From Micromonosporaceae bacterium (lineage in GTDB: Bacteria; Actinomycetota; Actinomycetes; Mycobacteriales; Micromonosporaceae): DNA of 11,396 nt. The notes under the pieces were generated by a model that was not told the origin of the DNA, did not search any database, and saw only the letters and a list, made by a program, of their open reading frames with translations. Of the stretch, positions 6,935 through 11,396 are shown in pieces. Within the stretch, counting starts at the first letter, position 1. Each line of letters starts with the position of its first letter. The position numbers and the translations under genes were made by a program. The DNA lies in the NCBI GenBank assembly GCA_019689695.1, contig JADGHA010000097.1, positions 1 through 11,396 of the forward strand, in the 5' to 3' direction.

Positions 6935-7351
6935 TTACTCCTGGCCCCCGGCCGCCTGTCCAGATCCTGTCCGAGTGGGGTTTGTCGCGCCGGGCGGACG
7001 GTGCACCGCCCACCAGATGTTCGCCGCGGTCCAGCCGACCACCCCGGCGATGATCGCCAGGCCCATCGCCGCCGTGCCGTCCCAACCGGTGCGCACCACG
7101 GCCAGCATCACCAGCCCGAGCACCACGATCTTGGTGATGTAGCTGGCCAGCCCGAACGGCAGGACCAGCCGCGGGCTGACCGAATCGGCCCAGGCGACCA
7201 CCACGCTGGAGACCAGGTAGCTCACCACGACCAGCGCGACCCCGGCCGCCGCGCCGGCCGCGCCGGCCGCGTCCCCGCCCAGCCAGCCGACCAGCGCGGA
7301 GAGCATCAGCACGCCGGCCGAGACCGCCAGCGCCAGCGGCACGTGCCCCAT
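6935..7351 (-). CDS. AtpI-like four-helix membrane protein
   Basis: A 138-residue protein from ATG 7351 with four predicted membrane helices (about 4-22, 34-54, 62-86 and 95-116). Helix 3 includes LPFGLASYITKIVVLGL with a buried Lys, and the protein ends in a hydrophilic tail rich in Gly, Thr and Gln. Size, topology and place just before atpZ-atpB match the ATP synthase protein I family, which helps c-ring assembly in some bacteria; here this is inference from context. The start is uncertain: ATG 7351 has GAGGG (7357-7361) five bases upstream, while ATG 7363 has only a weak, distant site. The gap to the phosphatase stop is 26 nt, so the two genes are probably cotranscribed. Confidence 0.75.
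   Translation of the reverse strand: MGHVPLALAVSAGVLMLSALVGWLGGDAAGAAGAAAGVALVVVSYLVSSVVVAWADSVSPRLVLPFGLASYITKIVVLGLVMLAVVRTGWDGTAAMGLAIIAGVVGWTAANIWWAVHRPPGATNPTRTGSGQAAGGQE
7253..7270. repeat. Two tandem copies of a 9-bp GC repeat
   Basis: GCCGGCCGC occurs twice in a row, with a degenerate third copy upstream (7244-7252). It lies in frame within the AtpI-like gene and encodes a Gly-Ala-Ala run at the entry to helix 2 (about residues 25-36). Slippage would add or remove three residues without a frameshift. Confidence 0.6.
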
Positions 7352-7377
7352 CCGCGCCCTCATGCCGGTGAGAGATC

Positions 7378-8010
7378 TCACTGGACGCCGAGCAGGAGCG
7401 CGGCGAGCGGCCGTACGCCCTCCTCGATCTCGTCGGCGACCCGGGCGAACGTCTGGTCGCCGCGCCCCCACGGGTCGTCCAGGTCGTCGGACTCCCGCGG
7501 CGGCGCGTCACCGCGTACCGCGTGGGCCGCCTCGACCACCGCGACGCCCCGCGCGTAGACCGCGTCCGGCGTCAGCGCGGCCGGGGGCAGTCGCTTCGGG
7601 TCCACCTCGCGCAGCAGCCGGGCGAACTCGCCGAGCACGAACGTGCGCTCGGCGGCGTCCGGCCGCAGCGCCACCACGTACTCCCGCTGGTCGGCGGTGG
7701 CGGTGAGGATCAGGTCCGCCGCGTCGATCAGGTCCGAGCGCAGCTTGCGGGCGACGAACCCCCGGTCGTCGCCGCCGCGGGCGCGCACCTGCCGGGCGGC
7801 CGGCGGGTTCATCTCCTCGCCGGCGTGCCACCCGCCGGTCCCCGCGCTGTGGCTGTGGACAAGCTCGTTCGCGTCCGGCGCCGCCTGCGGCGCACCGACC
7901 GGCACGGCCGCCGCCAGGGCCTGCCGTACGGCCAGGTCGAGCAGCCGCTCGGCCATCGGCGAGCGGCAGATGTTGCCCATACAGACGTGCAGCACGGTGA
8001 ACGGCGGCAC
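7378..8010 (-). CDS. Low-molecular-weight protein-tyrosine-phosphatase-like protein
   Basis: The N-terminal P-loop CMGNICRS (10-17) has the catalytic Cys10 and Arg16 of the CX5R signature of low-molecular-weight tyrosine phosphatases and related arsenate reductases. The general acid is probably Asp179 in DDLDDPWG. At 210 residues it is longer than the usual 150-165. Extra Ala/Pro-rich sequence at about 33-50 precedes HSAGTGGW, and there is added length before the acid loop. No membrane segment is visible, so it is cytosolic; the substrate is unknown. GTG 8010 has GAGGAGGG (8015-8022) four bases upstream. The gene lies between sua5 and the AtpI-like gene on the same strand. Confidence 0.88.
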   Translation of the reverse strand: MPPFTVLHVCMGNICRSPMAERLLDLAVRQALAAAVPVGAPQAAPDANELVHSHSAGTGGWHAGEEMNPPAARQVRARGGDDRGFVARKLRSDLIDAADLILTATADQREYVVALRPDAAERTFVLGEFARLLREVDPKRLPPAALTPDAVYARGVAVVEAAHAVRGDAPPRESDDLDDPWGRGDQTFARVADEIEEGVRPLAALLLGVQ

Positions 8011-8058
8011 TCAGCCCTCCTCGCGGTAATCTCGTCGCTCACGCCGCGGGGCTCGCAT
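8011..8058 (-). CDS. Possible 15-codon arginine-rich leader ORF
   Basis: Between the sua5 stop and the phosphatase start is a short ORF, MRAPRRERRDYREEG, with six Arg in 15 residues, three of them CGA codons. GGGGAG (8064-8069) lies five bases before its ATG, and its TGA directly abuts the phosphatase GTG. The phosphatase ribosome site is inside its last codons. It could couple translation or act as a leader peptide, or be chance in GC-rich DNA. Confidence 0.3.
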   Translation of the reverse strand: MRAPRRERRDYREEG

Positions 8059-8060
8059 GG

Positions 8061-8720
8061 TCACTCCCCGCGTTCGCCGCCGTCCGGCCCGACCAGGTGC
8101 GGCACCACGTCGCACAGCTTCTCCAGCGGGATCGCGCCGGGCCGCACCACGCGCGGCGGGTCCGCGGTGACGTCGACGATGGTGCTCGGCACCGAGTCGG
8201 GCAGCTCCCCCGCCTCCAGGTACACGCTCACCGCGTAGCCCAGCTGGTCCCGGGCGTGCTCGGCGGTCGGCGACGCGGGCTGGCCGTGCTTGTTGGCCGA
8301 GGAGACGGCCATCGGCCCGGTCTCGCGCAGCACCTCCAGCGCGACCGGATGCATCGGCATGCGTACGCCCACCGTGCCGCCGGTGTCCCCGAGATCCCAC
8401 TGCAGGCTCGGCGAGTGCTCCACGATCAGGGTCAGTGCGCCGGGCCAGAACGCCTCGACCAGGTCCCGCGCGGCCTGGGGCAGCGTGTAGACCAGCCCGT
8501 CCAGGGTGTGCCGCGAACCGACCAGCACCGGCGGGGGCATGTCCCGACCGCGGCCCTTGGCGTTGAGCAGCGAGGTCACCGCGTACGACTTGAAGGCGTC
8601 GGCGCCGATGCCGTACAGCGTGTCGGTCGGCAGCACGATCAGGTCGCCCCGCTTGACCGCCTCGACCGCGGCGGCTATCCCCCGGTCGCGGTCGGCGAGG
8701 GTGCGGCAGTCATAGAGCAT
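8061..8720 (-). CDS. sua5: L-threonylcarbamoyladenylate synthase (Sua5/YrdC/TsaC)
   Basis: Makes threonylcarbamoyl-AMP from threonine, bicarbonate and ATP, the first step of the t6A37 modification of tRNAs that read ANN codons. The 219-residue protein carries the YrdC fold with PTDTLYGIGADAF (31-43), the Lys/Arg nucleotide-binding segment NAKGRGRDMP (53-62), FWPGALTLIV (91-100), SSAN (140-143) and STIVDVT (179-185). It stops after the YrdC domain, with no full C-terminal Sua5 domain, as in other short actinobacterial members. I chose ATG 8720 because the domain begins there; upstream in-frame starts would lie deep inside prmC. The start overlaps the end of prmC by 11 nt, with no obvious Shine-Dalgarno, which suggests coupling. 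Confidence 0.93.
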   Translation of the reverse strand: MLYDCRTLADRDRGIAAAVEAVKRGDLIVLPTDTLYGIGADAFKSYAVTSLLNAKGRGRDMPPPVLVGSRHTLDGLVYTLPQAARDLVEAFWPGALTLIVEHSPSLQWDLGDTGGTVGVRMPMHPVALEVLRETGPMAVSSANKHGQPASPTAEHARDQLGYAVSVYLEAGELPDSVPSTIVDVTADPPRVVRPGAIPLEKLCDVVPHLVGPDGGERGE

Positions 8721-9618
8721 CACGGTGAGCCAGTCTGCCACGGTGGTCACCGGCGGCTGTTCCACCCGGCCGCGCACCGGCCGGCCCGCGGCGCGCGGTG
8801 GCGAACCGCGGCCGCCCGGCCAGGTCCCGCTCGTCCGCGATGTCGACGAACGCGCCGCTCGCGGCGAGCAGCTCCGCCACCGCCGCCGCCTGGCTGTCGT
8901 CGTGCTCGATGCCGACCCACCCGCCCGGCCGCAGCAGCGCCGCCGCGCGATCCACCAGGGGACGGATCACCGCGAGCCCGTCGGGACCGGCGAAGACAGC
9001 CGTCGCCGGGTCGTGGGCGACCTCCGGGGGTACGGGTACCGCGTCCGGCACGTACGGCGGGTTACTCAACACAAGGTCCACCTGGCCGTCCAGTTCGGCC
9101 AGTACGCCCGGGTCGGTGGCGTCACCGGCCACCACCGTCACGGGCGGCTCGCCGGCCTCCGCCCGGGCCGTCACGTTGCGGCGCAGCCAGTCGAGCGCCA
9201 CGGGTGACTGCTCCACCGCGTACACGCGGACTTGCGGAACCTCCTGCGCGACGGCGAGCGCGATCGCCCCGGAGCCGCTGCACAAGTCGACGATTATGCG
9301 TGCTTTGTCGCTTTTTGCGACCTCAATCCCCCAGCCGGCAAGCAGCTCGGTCTCCGGGCGCGGCACGAACACGCCCGGCCCCACCGCCAGTTCCAGGTGG
9401 CGGAACGGCGCGGTTCCGGTCAGGTGCTGCAGCGGGATCCGGCGGGCGCGGGCGAGGACCAGCTGGTCAAACCGCTGGCGCTGGGCCGGCGTGAAGCTGT
9501 CCACCGCAGCCAGCCGGCCGCGCGGGACACCGAGCACATGCGACGCCAGCAGCTCTGCGTCCACCCGGGCCGAATCCACCCCAGCAGCCGACAAAACGGA
9601 CGCGGCGTCGGCGAGCAC
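8710..9618 (-). CDS. prmC: Release factor glutamine N5-methyltransferase PrmC (HemK)
   Basis: Methylates the Gln of the GGQ motif in release factors RF1 and RF2. From GTG 9618 it has 302 residues: an N-terminal helical domain (about 1-75), VPRPETELL (85-93), the SAM-binding DLCSGSGAIALAV (111-123), VEQSP (135-139), and the substrate-binding NPPY (186-189). The start is unclear. GTG 9618 lacks a Shine-Dalgarno, but the in-frame stretch up to ATG 9711 uses many A/T-ending codons and looks non-coding; ATG 9711 would give 333 residues. About 25 residues follow the usual end (RPRFATARR), and they overlap the sua5 start. A low-GC patch at about 9283-9332 covers residues near 100-110. Confidence 0.92.
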   Translation of the reverse strand: MLADAASVLSAAGVDSARVDAELLASHVLGVPRGRLAAVDSFTPAQRQRFDQLVLARARRIPLQHLTGTAPFRHLELAVGPGVFVPRPETELLAGWGIEVAKSDKARIIVDLCSGSGAIALAVAQEVPQVRVYAVEQSPVALDWLRRNVTARAEAGEPPVTVVAGDATDPGVLAELDGQVDLVLSNPPYVPDAVPVPPEVAHDPATAVFAGPDGLAVIRPLVDRAAALLRPGGWVGIEHDDSQAAAVAELLAASGAFVDIADERDLAGRPRFATARRGPAGARPGGTAAGDHRGRLAHRDAL

Positions 9619-9640
9619 GCGATAGAGTCGATGGGTTTTC

Positions 9641-9658
9641 GGACCTCCGGACAGGTCC
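9641..9658. repeat. Short inverted repeat, possible operator or leader hairpin
   Basis: GGACCT (9641-9646) and AGGTCC (9653-9658) form a perfect 6-bp inverted repeat with a 6-base spacer. It lies upstream of the preferred prmC start. It could be a repressor site or a leader hairpin. In GC-rich DNA such a short repeat may be chance. Confidence 0.3.
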
Positions 9659-9677
9659 CCGGACGACCCGGTGACGC

Positions 9678-9683
9678 GATAAT
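9678..9683 (+). promoter_or_regulatory. Possible -10 element of the GGDEF gene
   Basis: GATAAT matches five of six positions of the sigma-70-type -10 consensus in an otherwise GC-rich area. It would give a leader of about 80 nt to the GTG at 9772. No clear TTGACA-like box lies 16-19 bases upstream. The call rests on one hexamer only. Confidence 0.3.
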
Positions 9684-9758
9684 CCACGGAGTAATCATTG
9701 ATCCCCGCCATCCGGCCGCCCCAGCCGGCCAGGCGGCCATCGACCGGGGGTTGAAGAG

Positions 9759-9763
9759 AGGAG
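9759..9763 (+). promoter_or_regulatory. Ribosome-binding site that decides the GGDEF gene start
   Basis: AGGAG, within the purine run AAGAGAGGAG, is eight bases from GTG 9772 but fourteen from ATG 9778. This favours the GTG. The run is the only good Shine-Dalgarno near the gene start. Confidence 0.65.
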
Positions 9764-9771
9764 CTGGGTGG

Positions 9772-11319
9772 GTGGGCATGACCTGGCTCGACCGGATCGG
9801 GGCAGACAGCGGCCCACTTCGGCGCGGCCGGATGCTGCTGCAGAACAGCCGCGCAGGCGAGGCGCTCAAGGTTTTCGAGCAGGTGATCACCGAGCCGGGT
9901 AAGCCGCTGGCCCGGGTGGACGCGCTGATCCAGCGGCTCGGCGCGCTGATCAACCTGGGCCGGACCGCCGAGTACACGCTCGCCGTCGAGGAAGCCTTCG
10001 ACGCCGTCCGCGACCTCGCCGAGCCGTACCCGCACGGACACCTGCACGCGTTCGCCGCGCTCGCCACCCACCACCAGAACCCGCTCGAGCCGTGCGTGAC
10101 CCATCTGGTGCAGAGCGCCCGGGCGCTCGCTCTGGTCGAGGAGCCGGACCCGGACGTCGCCTGGGCCTGGCACGACCTCGCCCAGGCGTACTCGTACGCC
10201 GGGTTCCACGGCCACGCGCTGAGTGCCTTCGAGCGCGCCCGGGAGATCGGCGCCCGCGCCGGGCTCTCCGAGGAGCTGCTCGCCTCCCCCGGCATCCGGC
10301 TGCGCGGCGCCCTGGCGCTGGACCACAACGGGGACACTGACGGCTGCCTGCGGGTGCTGCGCGACCTGGCCGCCGAGGTGCACCGGTACGCCCGCGCCTG
10401 CAACGTGGGCCGGCTGCGGCCCAGCAGCCGCACCGGCTACGGGTACGCCCTGGCCCGCCGGGCCGCGCTGGGCGAGCCGCCGGAGATGGACGTGATGGCG
10501 CTGCTGATGGACGGTGGCGACGCGGCCCGCACCTGGGACCTGCGCCAGCTCGGCGAGGTGTGCCTGGCGATCGCGGAGAACCGGCCGATGGAGGCGCTGG
10601 CCCGGCTGGACACCATCACGGTCAACCCGGAGAGCGCCGGGGCGGCCGAGCCGGCCCGGCTGCGCAGCCTGGCCCACCTGTGCACCGGCGACCACCACGC
10701 CGCCCACCAGGCGGACCGGTACGCGTTCCGGCTGGCCGGGCAGCGCAACGACCGGCTGCGCGACGCGTTCGTGGACGGCATCGCGGCCCGCATCGACCAC
10801 GAGGACCTGCGCCGCACCGTGTCCCGGTACGCCGGGGAGGCGCTCACCGACCCGCTCACCGGGCTGCCGAACCGGCGCCACCTGGAGCGGTACGTGGCCG
10901 CGATGGTGGCGCGCGGCGAGCGCGCCGTGATCGGCGTGGCCGACCTGGACGGCTTCAAGGCGGTCAACACGGTGCACGGCCACCTCTCCGGCGACCTGGT
11001 GTTGCAGCGGGTGGCCGGCGTGATCTCCCGGGTGATGCGCCGGGGCGACTACGTGGCGCGCTACGGCGGCGACGAGTTCGTGGTGGTGCTGCCCGGCAGC
11101 GGGGCACCCGAGGTGGCTGAGGTGGCGAGCCGGATCCAGGCCGCGGTGGCCGCCGAGGACTGGGAGAGTCTGGTGCCCGGCACGCCGGTCGGGGTCAGCG
11201 TGGGCTGGGCAGAGGTGAACGGCGGTGCCGCGCACGGGATGCGCGACGCGCTGGGGATCGCGTTCGAGATCGCCGACCGCCGCATGCTGCGCGCCAAGGC
11301 CCGCCCCCGCGCCTCCTGA
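9772..11319 (+). CDS. Cytosolic TPR-GGDEF protein, probable diguanylate cyclase
   Basis: Likely makes cyclic di-GMP from two GTP. The 515-residue protein has an N-terminal helical region of TPR type (about 18-345), clearest at WAWHDLAQAYSYAGFHGHAL (131-150) and the following SAFERAREIGARAG. The C-terminal GGDEF domain starts at DPLTGLPNRR (360-369). Metal- and substrate-site residues are present: DLDGFKAVN (391-399), HGHLSGD (402-408) and YGGDEF (431-436). The inhibitory RxxD site is RRGD (423-426). No signal peptide, membrane segment or EAL domain is seen. The TPR part probably senses a protein partner. The gene is divergent from prmC and ends 13 nt before the right-hand repeat. ATG 9778 is an alternative start. 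Confidence 0.93.
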   Translation: MGMTWLDRIGADSGPLRRGRMLLQNSRAGEALKVFEQVITEPGKPLARVDALIQRLGALINLGRTAEYTLAVEEAFDAVRDLAEPYPHGHLHAFAALATHHQNPLEPCVTHLVQSARALALVEEPDPDVAWAWHDLAQAYSYAGFHGHALSAFERAREIGARAGLSEELLASPGIRLRGALALDHNGDTDGCLRVLRDLAAEVHRYARACNVGRLRPSSRTGYGYALARRAALGEPPEMDVMALLMDGGDAARTWDLRQLGEVCLAIAENRPMEALARLDTITVNPESAGAAEPARLRSLAHLCTGDHHAAHQADRYAFRLAGQRNDRLRDAFVDGIAARIDHEDLRRTVSRYAGEALTDPLTGLPNRRHLERYVAAMVARGERAVIGVADLDGFKAVNTVHGHLSGDLVLQRVAGVISRVMRRGDYVARYGGDEFVVVLPGSGAPEVAEVASRIQAAVAAEDWESLVPGTPVGVSVGWAEVNGGAAHGMRDALGIAFEIADRRMLRAKARPRAS

Positions 11320-11332
11320 TCCCTAACCCTCT

Positions 11333-11396
11333 CCGCGATCTTGCAGTTGTGCACCCCGAAAAAAGGGACATGTCGTGCTATTTCGGGGTGCACAAC
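11333..11396 (+). repeat. Hairpin-forming dispersed repeat, right copy, truncated by window edge
   Basis: It starts 13 nt after the GGDEF gene stop. Bases 11333-11356 are the perfect reverse complement of 34-57. Within the element, GTTGTGCACCCCGAAA (11346-11361) pairs perfectly with 11381-11396 over 16 bp around a 19-nt loop that contains the palindrome GACATGTC. The window stops exactly at the end of the second arm. If the symmetry continues, the next bases should be TGCAAGATCGCGG. Like the left copy, it lies just downstream of a stop codon in the same orientation relative to that gene. Confidence 0.85.

Larger units (their letters stand above)
9619..9771. promoter_or_regulatory. Divergent regulatory region between prmC and the GGDEF gene
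   Basis: The stretch between the chosen starts has more A and T than the flanking genes and must hold start signals for both directions. Visible are GATAAT (9678-9683, plus strand, one mismatch to TATAAT, without a good -35), two direct TAATC copies 12 bp apart (9680-9684 and 9692-9696), ATCATTGAT (9694-9702), a 4-1-4 palindrome, and an inverted repeat at 9641-9658. If prmC really starts at 9711, the region shrinks to 60 bp. Confidence 0.5.

Noticed and set aside
9307..9321. GTCGC-TTTTT-GCGAC as an intrinsic terminator
   Set aside because: It lies inside prmC with the T-run in the loop rather than after the stem.
9232..9771. Longer GGDEF protein starting inside prmC
   Set aside because: The upstream part is antisense to prmC and not protein-like. 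A good ribosome site marks GTG 9772.
9712..11235. N-terminal extension of prmC running antisense through the GGDEF gene
   Set aside because: The open frame continues upstream only because of GC bias. The family domain starts near 9618, and the plus-strand GGDEF protein has clear motifs.
1..11396. Composite transposon or genomic island bounded by terminal inverted repeats
   Set aside because: No transposase, integrase or target duplication is visible, and the content is core housekeeping genes. Each repeat is itself a hairpin at a gene end.
1..11396. tRNA, rRNA, CRISPR array or riboswitch
   Set aside because: I saw no cloverleaf, rRNA-like block, regularly spaced repeats or recognisable riboswitch core on reading both strands.

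Overview
The window is GC-rich DNA from an actinobacterium. Codon use, the gene order prmC-sua5-phosphatase-atp genes, the long delta subunit, the extended alpha subunit and the actinobacterial insert in gamma all point there. I would guess Micromonosporaceae, but that is inference. Nearly all of the window is coding. Eleven genes run leftward on the minus strand, one gene runs rightward at the right end, and a hairpin-forming repeat closes each end.

Right part (8.0-11.3 kb). At about 9.7 kb two genes diverge. On the plus strand is a cytosolic TPR-GGDEF protein, a probable diguanylate cyclase with intact active and inhibitory sites. On the minus strand is prmC (release-factor methyltransferase), followed by sua5 (tRNA threonylcarbamoyl-AMP synthase), a possible 15-codon arginine-rich ORF, and a low-molecular-weight protein-tyrosine-phosphatase-like gene. 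The region between the divergent starts is less GC-rich than its surroundings and probably holds both promoters.

Middle and left part (0.06-7.35 kb). Next on the minus strand are two small membrane proteins, AtpI-like (four helices) and AtpZ-like (two helices), then the ATP synthase genes atpB-E-F-H-A-G-D (subunits a, c, b, delta, alpha, gamma, beta). Junctions are tight: 1-nt TGATG overlaps at atpF/atpH and atpG/atpD, and a 4-nt gap at atpA/atpG. atpE has the strongest ribosome-binding site and a hairpin in front of it, which fits the need for many c subunits. The epsilon gene atpC is not in the window.

Ends. The first 57 bases and the last 64 bases carry two copies of one repeat in opposite orientation, each just after the stop codon of the outermost gene (atpD at left, GGDEF at right). 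They share a perfect 24-bp block next to a long inverted repeat with a variable loop. Both are cut by the window edge. This repeat family, with an apparently compensated base pair in its stem, is the least explained feature here.
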